From JAWXBK01 sp040878185 (GTDB taxonomy: Bacteria > Pseudomonadota > Alphaproteobacteria > Dongiales > Dongiaceae): a stretch of DNA of 64,000 bases. Positions 44,484 through 53,791 of the stretch are shown one piece after another (positions within the stretch are counted from its first letter, which is position 1; every line of letters begins with the position of its first letter). A program made the translations under genes and the position numbers. The notes under the pieces are model-generated. The model worked only from the letters and a program-made list of their open reading frames with translations. It did not search any database and had not been told where the DNA came from. The DNA is taken from positions 1 to 64,000 of the forward strand of contig JBBDMS010000003.1 in the NCBI GenBank assembly GCA_040878185.1. The letters are read 5' to 3'.

Positions 44484-45248
44484 TCAGCGCGCCGCCGCCA
44501 CGTCCCTCGCGCCGCGCCGCTCGGCACTCGCCTCGAGCACCAGATCCGCCCAGCGATCCGAAATGCCGGCCCCGAACCGGTTGGCCGCCGCCAGATGACG
44601 ATCGAGCTCGGCCGGCAGATTCTCGATCAGCGTTTGGCCGCGCGCGCCGAGATTCTTCGGCACGAGATGCGAGCCGCGCTCCATCAGTTTATCGAGTGTC
44701 GGCCGCGTGAATTCGAAATGGCACTGGAAGCCATAGGTGCGCGGGCCCTTGCGGAACGCGTAATGAGGCACGCGGTCGGCCTCGGCGAGCCAGACCGAAT
44801 CGTCGGGCAGCGCAAAACAATCCTCGTGCCAGCAGAAAATCTTGCTTGTGCCGGGCTGGGGGCCGAACAGGGAATCGGACGCCGCATCCTTGCGGGTCCG
44901 CACATCGACGAAGCCGAACTGCAGTTCGCCGACCCGCCGGACCTCGGCGCCGAATGCGTGCGCGACGACCTGTCCGCCGAGACAGACGCCGAGCACCGGC
45001 CGGCCAGTCTCGTGAAAGCGATGGACCAGATCGGTCATGTCGGCGAACAGCGCGGAATGCGCCGGATCGGTCACGCTCTGAGGGCCGCCCATGATGACCA
45101 GCCCGTCGGCGTCGAGTTGGCGCGGGCTCACGCGTTCGCCTTCATGCGGGTAGACGATATCGATGTCGACACCGCGCGCGGTCAGGCTTTCGCCGACCAG
45201 ATCGGGCGGATCCCAGCGATCGGGCACCAGCACGAGGACGGATGTCAT
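44484..45248 (-). CDS. Class I glutamine amidotransferase-like protein
   Basis: 254 residues from ATG 45248. The catalytic triad is C89 (GVCLGG), H177 and E179 (QCHFEF), the layout of GMP-synthase-type GATase1 domains. There is no synthase domain, so it either gives ammonia to a partner or hydrolyses a gamma-glutamyl compound, as PuuD does. It overlaps the DUF1116 gene by four bases. A paralog lies at 58961. Confidence 0.88.
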   Translation of the reverse strand: MTSVLVLVPDRWDPPDLVGESLTARGVDIDIVYPHEGERVSPRQLDADGLVIMGGPQSVTDPAHSALFADMTDLVHRFHETGRPVLGVCLGGQVVAHAFGAEVRRVGELQFGFVDVRTRKDAASDSLFGPQPGTSKIFCWHEDCFALPDDSVWLAEADRVPHYAFRKGPRTYGFQCHFEFTRPTLDKLMERGSHLVPKNLGARGQTLIENLPAELDRHLAAANRFGAGISDRWADLVLEASAERRGARDVAAAR

Positions 45249-46507
45249 CGGGCACCGGCCGCGCCATAGCGCGCTTCGTACTTCTTGACGGCGGACGTAA
45301 AGCATTCGATCGGCGCGCGCACGATGCCGGCGCCGATCTGCCCGCCGTCGCGGCCCGCGACGCCGATATCCATCGCCGGCAGGACGCCGGTTTCGACCAC
45401 GCGGAAAATATCGATCCCGGTCGGCGTGCCGCGATAGCCGAGCACCGGAATGTGATAATGCGGATTCTCGCCGATCGTGATCCGGTAGAGCTCTTCGTTG
45501 CGCTCGATCATCGCCTTCGCGGATCCGCCCTGATATTTCTGCAGGGTTGGCGCGTTGGCCTGGGCAAAGCCGCCAAGCCCGATCGTCTCGGTAATGATGC
45601 TCTCGCCGCCCATCCAGGTGATCTCGTCCTCGGTGTGGCCGTCGAACAATTTGGCCTGGAGCTGCGGATACGGCCCGGTGATCCATTCGTCGCCGAGTCC
45701 GCTGACGCGGATCGCGAAACCGCGGCAGCTGATGACCATCGCCGTCACCATGCTGGCACCCTCGATCTTGTGCGCGGCGTCGGCGCTCGCCTTCGCCGCC
45801 GCCATCGACAGCCGCAGGAAAAAGTAATGGTCCTCGGTCATCGCCTGCACGGCACGCTTGACCGAATCGCGCTTGGTCGCCGCCATGTCGATGAAATGCG
45901 GCAGCAATTCCTTGGCGAACAGCATCGAGGACGCCGTGTTGCGGCTGTGCAGCTCGTCGCCCATATGTAGCGCCCGGGACATCAGCGGCTTCAGCGCAAC
46001 GCCGCCGGCCGCGCGGATCGCCTCGGCGATCACCGGCGCAACCTCGTTCTGGATGAACAGCAGCCGATCATGGACGCCCTGGTCGTAGACGCCGTAGTTC
46101 AGGCGCCGCGGGTTCGTGCCCTCGTAGAAATTGCAGTAGCCGGTATTGCCGAACGCACGGTTCTCCACGACGAACACCGGCATCGAAGCCGTGTAGACGC
46201 CGGCGAGCGAGCCGACGCAGCCGAAATCGTGGCAACCGCCGACCTTGATCTTGCCGGCATCGAGCTTGCGGATCGCATCCTCGCGATCGGACGCGAGGCC
46301 TTCAAACAAGGCGCCGCCGATAATCGCGTCGCGTTGCCCGCCGATATAATCCGGCCAGGGCATCGGCGGGCCGGACGTGAGCACCATGTCGGGCGTGAGG
46401 CCCGGTGCGACCTCGATGGCGGGGCGCACATCGACGACGACGGGCTCTGCCGTGCAGAGTCGGTCGAAGGCTTCCTTGTTGGCGCGATTTCGATCAACGG
46501 ACATCAT
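45245..46507 (-). CDS. DUF1116 protein, AllG/YlbE-like
   Basis: 420 residues from ATG 46507 (ATG 46504 also possible), with GAGG upstream. Blocks typical of DUF1116 are NPRRLNYGVYDQGVHDRLLF, GDELHSRN, TEDHYFFLRLSMAAAK and ITETIGLGGFAQANAP. Family members AllG/YlbE work with FdrA-type AllF and AllH in oxamate carbamoyl transfer. No fdrA or allH gene is in the window, and here the partner is an amidotransferase, so function is uncertain. It is divergent from the luciferase-like gene over a shared operator. Confidence 0.85.
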   Translation of the reverse strand: MMSVDRNRANKEAFDRLCTAEPVVVDVRPAIEVAPGLTPDMVLTSGPPMPWPDYIGGQRDAIIGGALFEGLASDREDAIRKLDAGKIKVGGCHDFGCVGSLAGVYTASMPVFVVENRAFGNTGYCNFYEGTNPRRLNYGVYDQGVHDRLLFIQNEVAPVIAEAIRAAGGVALKPLMSRALHMGDELHSRNTASSMLFAKELLPHFIDMAATKRDSVKRAVQAMTEDHYFFLRLSMAAAKASADAAHKIEGASMVTAMVISCRGFAIRVSGLGDEWITGPYPQLQAKLFDGHTEDEITWMGGESIITETIGLGGFAQANAPTLQKYQGGSAKAMIERNEELYRITIGENPHYHIPVLGYRGTPTGIDIFRVVETGVLPAMDIGVAGRDGGQIGAGIVRAPIECFTSAVKKYEARYGAAGAR

Positions 46508-46626
46508 CAAACCTCACAAGACATCGGCATGAACGCAACGACCTGGGCGGGCAGCCCGGACACCATAAACGCGGATACGAAACGTCGCATCCCGCACAAG
46601 AACCGGCTACGCAACGATATCGCCCG

Positions 46627-46679
46627 TTGACTGGCCAAGACCGGCGTGTATCATTGGTCTACAATATCGACCATTGGTC
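46627..46679 (+). promoter_or_regulatory. Promoter and GGTCTA-N9-CCATTG operator in divergent region 46508-46821
   Basis: TTGACT (46627-46632), 16 bases, TATCAT (46649-46654), and directly after it GGTCTA (46656-46661)-N9-CCATTG (46671-46676). CATTGGTC occurs twice, 20 bases apart, and GACCATTGGTC (46669-46679) is an 11-base palindrome. On the minus strand TTGTGT-N17-TATTGT could serve the DUF1116 operon. The rest of this 314-base gap holds nothing I recognise. Confidence 0.6.
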
Positions 46680-46821
46680 CAAAACACAAAGCCGCTGGTT
46701 ACCGACGCCATCCGAGCCCCGGTAATGCCAGCCAGAGTGGCGAAATGAGGTTGCGGCCGCTGCCCGTAAGCTCCGATCGCTTCATCGACCGTCGAAGGCA
46801 GACGGCGTGACAGGGAGTGGG

Positions 46822-47931
46822 ATGATGCACAGGAAATCCATCAGTTTCGGCTTCGTCGCAACCGCGGTGGACGAACCCGGCACGAGCGATGCCGAGATGT
46901 ACAAGGGCCTGCTGGGCGATTGCGAGCATAATCTCGGGCTCGGCCTGACCACCGCCTGGCTGATCGAGCATCATTTCTCGGATTACTTTCCGACACCGAA
47001 TCCGCTGGCGCTGATGTCGAACATCACGGCGCATTTTCCCGAACTCGCGCTCGGCAGCTGCGTCCTGGTGACGCCCTGGTACGACGCGCTGCGACTGACC
47101 GAAGACATTGCACAGCTTGCCTCGCTGACCGATGCGCCGCTGCATCTCGGCATGGGGCGCGGCGTCGCGAAGGCCGAATACGACGCCTTGTCGATCGAGA
47201 TGGACGAGGCGCAGCAACGGTTCAAGGAGATCTGGGACGTCATCCAGCTCGGACTGTCCGGCAAGAAGTTCGACTATCACGGCCAGCATATCAAAGTGCC
47301 GAAAGAGGTCGTTATCCGTCCGGTTCTTTCGGAGGCGCGGCGGAAATCGATCCATTTCTACGGCGCCATCGGCAGCCCCGGCACGGCGGAGCGGATGGCC
47401 GATATGGGCCTGCCGCCGATGTGTACGTCGATCGGCAATTACGAGGCGCAGTGCGAAACACTGCGCCTCTGGCGCAGCCGGGCCGTCGCGAACGGTCTCG
47501 GCACCGATTTCCGTTTTCCGATCATGATCAATTGCATCATCGGCGATACCATGGAGGCGGCGGTCGAGGAGGCCAAGGCCTACATCCCCCGTTTCATGAA
47601 GGCCCAGGTCGACCATTACGAGGCCGACAAGGACAACTGGAAGAATCTGCAGACCTACAAGGCCTGGAGCGGGATCTTCGCGGGCATGAAGGATCGCTGT
47701 AATCCCGAATCCATTCCGCCCTGGTGCCAATGGCAGCTCGTCGGCGACCCCGATACGGTTGCGAAAAAGCTGCAGCTCTTCATCGATGCAGGCTTCGACA
47801 CGTTCCTTATTCATACGGCGACGCCGGGCGTTCCGAAGGAGCCGCGCCGCCGCTGGATGAGGCGGTTCTCCGAAGAAATCATGCCCCGTTTCTCGGGCGA
47901 TCTCGAGGTCGGGGTCCGGCTCGCCTCCTGA
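46822..47931 (+). CDS. Luciferase-like (LLM) flavin-dependent monooxygenase
   Basis: 369 residues from ATG 46822 or the adjacent ATG 46825; GGGAG precedes. It is a TIM barrel of the bacterial-luciferase family: AWLIEHHFSDYFPTPNPL near residue 45, LALGSCVLVTPWYD, PLHLGMGRGV, and late VGDPDTVAKKLQ. Such enzymes use FMNH2 and O2 to oxidise unactivated organic compounds and need a separate reductase; an FMN reductase gene lies at 63310. First gene of a plus operon with esterase and SDR. Confidence 0.9.
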   Translation: MMHRKSISFGFVATAVDEPGTSDAEMYKGLLGDCEHNLGLGLTTAWLIEHHFSDYFPTPNPLALMSNITAHFPELALGSCVLVTPWYDALRLTEDIAQLASLTDAPLHLGMGRGVAKAEYDALSIEMDEAQQRFKEIWDVIQLGLSGKKFDYHGQHIKVPKEVVIRPVLSEARRKSIHFYGAIGSPGTAERMADMGLPPMCTSIGNYEAQCETLRLWRSRAVANGLGTDFRFPIMINCIIGDTMEAAVEEAKAYIPRFMKAQVDHYEADKDNWKNLQTYKAWSGIFAGMKDRCNPESIPPWCQWQLVGDPDTVAKKLQLFIDAGFDTFLIHTATPGVPKEPRRRWMRRFSEEIMPRFSGDLEVGVRLAS

Positions 47932-47975
47932 AATCGAGCCGGCAGGGAACGTTCGACGATGTACAGGATTCCGAA

Positions 47976-48902
47976 ATGACGCTGCATCCGAAGCTCCAGG
48001 AAATTCTGTCGTTGCCGCCCGATCCGAACGAGATTCCGGTCGAGGTCATGGCGCCGGCCGATGCGCGGACCAGCTTCGACAAGGATCTGAAGGGCGTCGA
48101 CGGACCCAAGCCGGATGTGTTCCGGATATCGGACGGACGCGTGCGGGGCGCTGCCGGCCATCTGGGGATGCGCGTCTACGAGCCGGCGGCGGGGACGTCG
48201 CGGCCGGCGCTCATCTATTTCCACGGCGGCGGTTATATTCGCGGCTCGCTAGAGACGCATGATTCGTCATGCCGCATCATCGCCAACGGTTCGCAGGCGG
48301 TGGTGTTTTCGATCGACTACCGGCTCTCGCCCGAAGCGAAGTTTCCGGCGCCGCTGGAAGACTGCTATGCGGCGACCGTTGATATCGTATCGCGGGCACA
48401 GGAGTTCGGGATCGATTCCAAGCGTATTGCCGTGGGCGGCGACAGCGCCGGCGGCAATTTCGCGGCGGGGGTCACGCTGCTCGCCATTGAACGTGGCGGG
48501 CCCGCGCTCCGGTTTCAGCTTCTGATCTATCCCAATGTCGATCTCGGGGCGCAGACCGAATCGATCCGGCTGTTCTCCAAAGGTTACTTTCTCAATTCGA
48601 TGCCGTTCTACATCGCCTCCTACACGAAGGGGCCGCAGGACATCGAGCATCCGCTCTGCTCCCCGCTGCGCGCGAAAGATCTCTCCAAGGTGCCGCCCGC
48701 CTATGTGCTGACCTGCGGATTCGACCCGCTGCGCGACGAAGGCCAGGCCTATGCGGCACGTCTGAAGGAGGCCGGCGGCAAGGTCGAGCAGGTCTGCTAC
48801 GACGACATGATTCACGGATTCCTGCTGCTACGTGCGCTGCTGCCCGAGGCCGACGAGGCGCTGGCCGCCTGCGGTCGCGCGGTTGCGCGCGGGCTCGCCT
48901 AA
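47976..48902 (+). CDS. HSL-family alpha/beta hydrolase (esterase)
   Basis: 308 residues from ATG 47976. The oxyanion motif is HGGG (IYFHGGGYIRG), the nucleophile is in GDSAGG, and the Asp and His are in CGFDPLRDE and MIHGF. These define the hormone-sensitive-lipase class, which cleaves esters of short to medium acids. In context it could hydrolyse the ester formed by the Baeyer-Villiger enzyme. Gap to the preceding gene is 44 bases. Confidence 0.92.
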   Translation: MTLHPKLQEILSLPPDPNEIPVEVMAPADARTSFDKDLKGVDGPKPDVFRISDGRVRGAAGHLGMRVYEPAAGTSRPALIYFHGGGYIRGSLETHDSSCRIIANGSQAVVFSIDYRLSPEAKFPAPLEDCYAATVDIVSRAQEFGIDSKRIAVGGDSAGGNFAAGVTLLAIERGGPALRFQLLIYPNVDLGAQTESIRLFSKGYFLNSMPFYIASYTKGPQDIEHPLCSPLRAKDLSKVPPAYVLTCGFDPLRDEGQAYAARLKEAGGKVEQVCYDDMIHGFLLLRALLPEADEALAACGRAVARGLA

Positions 48903-48924
48903 GCCGACCGGATTGGCATTCGCG

Positions 48925-49722
48925 ATGCGCGCCAGTTTCGTCGAGGGCATCGATTTCACCAAACGGGCCGCCGTCATTACGGGCGCCGGCGGCGGCATGG
49001 GCCTACAGATCTCGCGCGATCTGTTGCGCCTTGGCGCCGACGTGCTGATGCTCGACGTGAAGGCGCAGCCCGACGGGATCGATGATGGTCCGGGCGAAGC
49101 GATCTATGTGCCGACCGACATCACCGACGAAGCCGCCGTCGCATCGGCGATCAACGGATTTTTTGCGAAGACCGGGCGGCTCGATTATCTCGGCAATATC
49201 GCCGGGCTCAATATGTGGGATCTCGACGGATCGGTCGTCGACGGCCAGCGCGAAGCATGGGATCGTACCATCGACGTGAACGTGACCGCGATGCGGCACA
49301 CGCTGCGGCACGCGATACCGCTGATGATCCGCAGTGGTGGAGGATCGGCGGTTCAGGTTTCGAGCATCCAGTGTGTGCGCGGCGACCCGATGCCGCAGGA
49401 TGCCTATCAGGTTTCGAAGGCGGGCGTGCTCGCGCTTTCGCGCTCGATTGCCATCCAGTTTGCCGAGAAGGGCATCCGATCGAACGCGATCCTGCCGGGC
49501 GTGGTCGTGACGCCGATGCAGGCGCGGCTCGACAACAATGCCGAGATGCGCCACCGGGTCGAGGACCTGGTGCCATTGCGACGGATCGGCGACGCGCAGG
49601 ATATCGCCAATCTGTGCCTGTTCCTGTTCTCGGATCTCTCGTCCTACATCACGGGCACGGAGATCGTCGCAGACGGCGGCATGCTTGCTTTGCCGGCCTA
49701 CGCCGCGCTCGCGAAGGCCTGA
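48925..49722 (+). CDS. SDR family oxidoreductase
   Basis: 265 residues from ATG 48925, 22 bases after the esterase. GAGGGMG (about residue 20), NIAG, and AYQVSK are the cofactor and catalytic motifs. It is a paralog of the SDR at 58153 (shared GAGGGMG and KGIRSN.I.PG.V.TPM). Probably oxidises an alcohol released by the esterase or forms a ketone for the monooxygenase; which is not known. Confidence 0.9.
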   Translation: MRASFVEGIDFTKRAAVITGAGGGMGLQISRDLLRLGADVLMLDVKAQPDGIDDGPGEAIYVPTDITDEAAVASAINGFFAKTGRLDYLGNIAGLNMWDLDGSVVDGQREAWDRTIDVNVTAMRHTLRHAIPLMIRSGGGSAVQVSSIQCVRGDPMPQDAYQVSKAGVLALSRSIAIQFAEKGIRSNAILPGVVVTPMQARLDNNAEMRHRVEDLVPLRRIGDAQDIANLCLFLFSDLSSYITGTEIVADGGMLALPAYAALAKA

Positions 49723-49735
49723 TCGAGCGAATCGT

Positions 49736-50635
49736 TCAGCGCCGGTGACGGTCGAGAAAAGCCGTCAGCACCGCGAAATACTCGTCCGGACATTCGTAAT
49801 AGGGCATGTGTGATGCGTTGCGGTAGACGTGGCACTCCGCGTTCGGCAGTGCGCGCGCCGTGCGCATCGCGCTCGCCGGTGTTATCTCATCGTGGAAACC
49901 TGCGTTGACCAGCGCCGGCATTTTCAGCCGGTGCAGATCCTGAAGGCGGCTCCAATATTGCAGATTGCCGTCGAACACGAATGTCCGCGGGCCCAGCAAT
50001 GTCAGTTTAACCTGACGGTTCCAGTCGCCGAAGGATCGCAGCAGCGGCTCGGGCCATTGCTGCAGCCGGCAGCTATGGCGGTATTCGAGCAGGGTCAAAG
50101 CCGCCTGATATTCCGGATGATCGAATGTGCCCTCGGCCTCGTGGCTCTGCATCATCGCGACCGTTTCGGCGCCAAGGGCCGCGCGCAGGCGGCGCGACTC
50201 CGAAACCTGGAATTGCACATCGGCGAAGCTGTTGTCGAGAATGAGCGTGTTCAGAGCATCCTGATGGTCCAGCGCATACTCGACGGCGAGCATCCCGCCC
50301 CAGGAATTTCCGAGCAAATTGATGCGGCCCAGTCCAAGCGCGCGCCGGACGATCTCGACCTCTTCGGCATAGCGTCGGATCGTCCACAAAGACACGTCGT
50401 CCGGCCGGTCGGATTTGCCGGTACCGAGCTGATCGAATGCGACGACGCGATAGCCCGCATCGACCATGCGGATCATCGGTTCGCGCAGATAATCGCAGGA
50501 AATACCGGGGCCGCCGTTCAGCAGCAGCAGAACATGCTCGGACGTGCCGTAGCTGTAGGTGACGACGCGGTGGCCGGCGACCTCGACCGGGACGATCGCA
50601 TCGGGTTCGCGCTTGTACCAGGTGGGCTCGGTCAT
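49736..50635 (-). CDS. Proline iminopeptidase-like S33 hydrolase
   Basis: 299 residues from ATG 50635. LLNGGPGISCDY gives the NGGPG oxyanion motif of S33 peptidases, and the nucleophile is GNSWGG; FDQLGTGKSDRP and a late NASHMPYYE complete it. Such enzymes remove N-terminal residues or hydrolyse small amides and esters. It lies 19 bases behind the PhyH oxygenase gene on the same strand and converges on the SDR. Confidence 0.9.
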   Translation of the reverse strand: MTEPTWYKREPDAIVPVEVAGHRVVTYSYGTSEHVLLLLNGGPGISCDYLREPMIRMVDAGYRVVAFDQLGTGKSDRPDDVSLWTIRRYAEEVEIVRRALGLGRINLLGNSWGGMLAVEYALDHQDALNTLILDNSFADVQFQVSESRRLRAALGAETVAMMQSHEAEGTFDHPEYQAALTLLEYRHSCRLQQWPEPLLRSFGDWNRQVKLTLLGPRTFVFDGNLQYWSRLQDLHRLKMPALVNAGFHDEITPASAMRTARALPNAECHVYRNASHMPYYECPDEYFAVLTAFLDRHRR

Positions 50636-50654
50636 GCGGATCGGTTCGGGCGGA

Positions 50655-51617
50655 TCAATGGCCGGCGAGCGTCGGGCGCGGCGGCCGCATCGACGCGAGC
50701 TCGGGTGGCACCGGCCGCGGCCAGATCCGCGGGAACATCGGCGAATCGAGACGCCCGCCATCCGTTACGCCCGGTACCGGCAGCGGCGGCATGTTGCGCC
50801 CGGGCCGGATCGTGTAGCGCGCATCGTCGCCTGCCAACAGGAAGGTCGCGACGTGCCTGCGTCCGCCGCCGGTCACGGTGCCGCCCGGCGAGCCGTGCAG
50901 CAGGGCGCCCTGAAACACCAGGCAATCGCCCGGCATCACGTCCCATGCGCCGATCGGCCAGCGCCCGCGAATCTCGCCTTCCCCCGGCAGCAGCGGCAAT
51001 CGTTCGTCATACTGGTGTTTGGCCGACGGCGTTGCCTGAACCGGGCGGTAGAGCGTGTCGCCGAGATGCGAGCCGAGTGCGATCTCGAGCGACATTTCGC
51101 GCGGCATCGGATCGGTCGGCACCCAGATGCGCACGATCTGATGGCCGGAAAGGCTGAGATAGGGCAGGTCCTGATGCCACGGCGTCGGCAGCACCAGGCC
51201 TTCATCCTTGATGAAATACTGATCGAGAAAGAAATTGACGGTCTGCGATTTGAGCATCGTCGCGGCGATTTCACCGATCGGTGAACTCATTGCGAAATCG
51301 TAGAATTCGGGGATCGCCCGCCAGCGATCCTGTTCATTGACATAGCGACCTTTGCCACCGGCCGGCCGCTCGATCAGCGCATCGGGCCCGAAATTGCTTT
51401 CGAGCGCGTCGAATCCTTTTCGCAAATGCGCAATCCATACCGGGGGCACGATGCCGCGCAGCACCGTCGCACCGTCGCGCCGATAGGTTTCGCGTTCCTC
51501 CGCGGTAATCGCGCGCACGAGGCCCTCGCGGTTTTCCGCTGCCTGCTGCGACAATGCAATGTTTCCGCCGGAGGCCGATGGGACGGCGGGTGTTGCTGGA
51601 GGCGATTCTGGAATCAT
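50655..51617 (-). CDS. Phytanoyl-CoA dioxygenase (PhyH) family Fe(II)/2-oxoglutarate enzyme
   Basis: 320 residues. The iron ligands are H-x-D in TPWHQDLPY (about residue 147) and the distal His in GALLHGSPGG (about 245), with an Arg for 2-oxoglutarate shortly after (GGGRRHVATF). These enzymes hydroxylate an unactivated C-H. Divergent from the second branched-chain-type importer, with one of the three shared operator sites between them; the imported compound is a reasonable substrate. Confidence 0.9.
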   Translation of the reverse strand: MIPESPPATPAVPSASGGNIALSQQAAENREGLVRAITAEERETYRRDGATVLRGIVPPVWIAHLRKGFDALESNFGPDALIERPAGGKGRYVNEQDRWRAIPEFYDFAMSSPIGEIAATMLKSQTVNFFLDQYFIKDEGLVLPTPWHQDLPYLSLSGHQIVRIWVPTDPMPREMSLEIALGSHLGDTLYRPVQATPSAKHQYDERLPLLPGEGEIRGRWPIGAWDVMPGDCLVFQGALLHGSPGGTVTGGGRRHVATFLLAGDDARYTIRPGRNMPPLPVPGVTDGGRLDSPMFPRIWPRPVPPELASMRPPRPTLAGH

Positions 51618-51621
51618 TATC

Positions 51622-51673
51622 TTGACACCTTATCGAAGCCGATTAGGATCATGGTCTAATGATAAGCCCATTG
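51622..51673 (+). promoter_or_regulatory. Promoter and GGTCTA-N9-CCATTG operator, PhyH / importer divergent region
   Basis: TTGACA (51622-51627), 16 bases, TAGGAT (51644-51649), then GGTCTA (51653-51658)-N9-CCATTG (51668-51673) three bases downstream. The arrangement repeats that at 46627-46679. On the minus strand TTGCCC-N18-TTATCA could drive the PhyH gene. Confidence 0.6.
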
Positions 51674-51745
51674 TGCGTCACCAGGGCAAGCATGACAATA
51701 CGCTGCCTGCCAATTCGGTCGTGAAACAGGGGGGAGGGCTGGCGG

Positions 51746-52540
51746 ATGTTCGGCAGTTTATCGCTTCCGTCGGCCGCCCGTGACGATGCGGATGAGCAGG
51801 CGGGTGTTCTTGCTGTCAATTCTGTCAGCAAGCATTTCGGCGGCGTCTACGCGCTCCGGAACGTCACGCTGCAATATCGTCCGGGTGAAATCGTCGGGCT
51901 GATCGGGCCGAACGGCGCCGGCAAGACGACTTTGATGAACGTCATCAGCGGCGTCGTCGTGCCCAGCAGCGGTACCATCACGCTATTCGGGCAGTCGCTG
52001 ACCGCCGCGACGGCGGCGCGCTGCGCGATCGCCGGAGTCGGCCGCACCTTCCAGAACATTCGCCTGTTCGGGCAGCTCACCGTGCGCCAGAACATCGAAG
52101 TGGCGCATACGACCTGCGCAACGCATCGCGCGGGGCGGATCGAAATGATCAGCATCGAAAACATCATGGAAGAGCTCGGTCTTGCCGATCTGGCCGACCG
52201 ATTCGCCAACGAACTGGCCTATGGCTATCAGCGCCGCCTCGAGATCGCGCGCGCGCTTGCACTGGCGCCGGACATCCTGCTGCTCGACGAGCCGGCGGCC
52301 GGCATGAACCACAAGGAATCCGACGCGCTCATCCTGTCGGTGCGCGGCATACGCGACAAGTATGGCTGCGGCGTGATCATCATCGATCACGATATGCGTT
52401 TCATCATGAAGGTCTGCGAGCGGATTTCAGTCCTTCATCTCGGAGAAGTCATTGCAGAAGGAACGCCGGAAGAGATTCAGTCCAATCCGGCGGTGATCGA
52501 AGTCTATATCGGTGACAGAAGAGAGGGCGTGGCCAACTGA
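51746..52540 (+). CDS. livG: ABC importer ATPase (LivG family)
   Basis: 264 residues. Walker A is GPNGAGKTT, the signature region is the degenerate LAYGYQRRLEI typical of LivG relatives, Walker B is ILLLDEPAAGM and the switch is IIDHDMRF. A GGGGGAGGG tract lies upstream of ATG. First gene of a second branched-chain-type importer, in the unusual order ATPase, binding protein, ATPase, permease, permease. Confidence 0.9.
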   Translation: MFGSLSLPSAARDDADEQAGVLAVNSVSKHFGGVYALRNVTLQYRPGEIVGLIGPNGAGKTTLMNVISGVVVPSSGTITLFGQSLTAATAARCAIAGVGRTFQNIRLFGQLTVRQNIEVAHTTCATHRAGRIEMISIENIMEELGLADLADRFANELAYGYQRRLEIARALALAPDILLLDEPAAGMNHKESDALILSVRGIRDKYGCGVIIIDHDMRFIMKVCERISVLHLGEVIAEGTPEEIQSNPAVIEVYIGDRREGVAN

Positions 52541-52598
52541 CCGGACCGGTCGTGGCCGAACGTCCCGGATTGTTTCAATCAAGGAGGAACAGGGAATC

Positions 52599-53762
52599 AT
52601 GTCGAAACGTATCAGTATCGTATCCATCGCAGCGGTCGCGTTGCTGGCGTCTGTTGGAGGAGCCTCGGCGCAGGAAGCCATTCGCTACGGCGCTGGCCTT
52701 AGTCTTACGGGCGACTGGGCGCCCGTGACGCCCGGCGGCGGCATGCAGTGCATGGCCGAAATCATCAACGAGGGGGGCGGCATTCTCGGCCAACCGCTCG
52801 AAGTGGTCATTCGTGATTCTCGCAGCGATCCGCAGCTCGCGGTCACGCTCGGACAGGAATATCTGGACGAGGGCGTAATCGCCCTGACAGGGACACCGGC
52901 GTCGGACTCGCTGATTCCGCTGACGCAGCTTGCCATGGGCTATGGCGTGACGGTGTTCTCGGCGGTCAACACGCAGGTCGAAATGTTCCAGATCGGCGAT
53001 GAATCGACCTTCATGACCGCCTCGGTGCCCGATCCGTACAACGCGGCGGCTGCCGCCGAAGTGGCCTATGCGAAGGGCGGTCGTACTGCACTGCTGCTGG
53101 TTTCGAAGGACTACGCAACCTGGACAGAAATGCTGCCGGAATGGTTCGGAGAAGCGTTCGAGCGTCTCGGCGGCACGGTCATCGGCCGGCTCAATCATTC
53201 GGTCGGAACGACCGACTGGTCGCCACAGATCACCGAGATCAAGGCGATGGATCCCTTGCCGGACGTCATTCACATTTCGTCGGTCAATCCGGACGTCGGC
53301 ATCCTGATCCGCCAGCTGCGCGCTGCCGGCATCAACTCGATGGTGTTCGGTTCGGACGGCTTCGACGACATCACGCTGGCCGACGTTGCCGGCGGTGCCG
53401 CCAATGTCGATGGCACGGTCTTCTTTGCCACGCATGGCTTTCCGGTCGAAGGCAGCAAGCTCGATCAGTTCTACAAGGACTGCACCGAACGCGGTTATGA
53501 GGTCGCGAGCGTTTTCTTCGGGCTCGGTGGCGATGTCATGCTGCTTCTGAAGCAGGGTATCGAACTCGCCGGATCGACCGATCCGACAGCGGTGCGCGAA
53601 GCGCTCTACGCCGCCGACTCGCTCGAAGGCCTTACGTCAGAATCCTTTGTGTACAAAGGCGGCCCCGGATTCCCGGTGAAGAAGGTTGCCGTTATCGGCT
53701 TCAAGGACGGTGAGCGGATCCTCGAGTGGTTCGAGGTTCCGACCTGGGTGCCGTACTTCTAG
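52599..53762 (+). CDS. Branched-chain-type ABC importer, substrate-binding protein
   Basis: 387 residues from ATG 52599, with AAGGAGG and AGGGA upstream. Sec signal (ISIVSIAAVALLASVGG, cut near ASAQ), then the type I binding fold starting AIRYGAGLSLTGDWAPVTPGG. It has several Trp and acidic residues where leucine-binding proteins differ, so the ligand is probably not a branched-chain amino acid. Followed by a strong hairpin. Confidence 0.9.
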   Translation: MSKRISIVSIAAVALLASVGGASAQEAIRYGAGLSLTGDWAPVTPGGGMQCMAEIINEGGGILGQPLEVVIRDSRSDPQLAVTLGQEYLDEGVIALTGTPASDSLIPLTQLAMGYGVTVFSAVNTQVEMFQIGDESTFMTASVPDPYNAAAAAEVAYAKGGRTALLLVSKDYATWTEMLPEWFGEAFERLGGTVIGRLNHSVGTTDWSPQITEIKAMDPLPDVIHISSVNPDVGILIRQLRAAGINSMVFGSDGFDDITLADVAGGAANVDGTVFFATHGFPVEGSKLDQFYKDCTERGYEVASVFFGLGGDVMLLLKQGIELAGSTDPTAVREALYAADSLEGLTSESFVYKGGPGFPVKKVAVIGFKDGERILEWFEVPTWVPYF

Positions 53763-53791
53763 TACATTCAGGTTATCTACCGGATTGCGTT

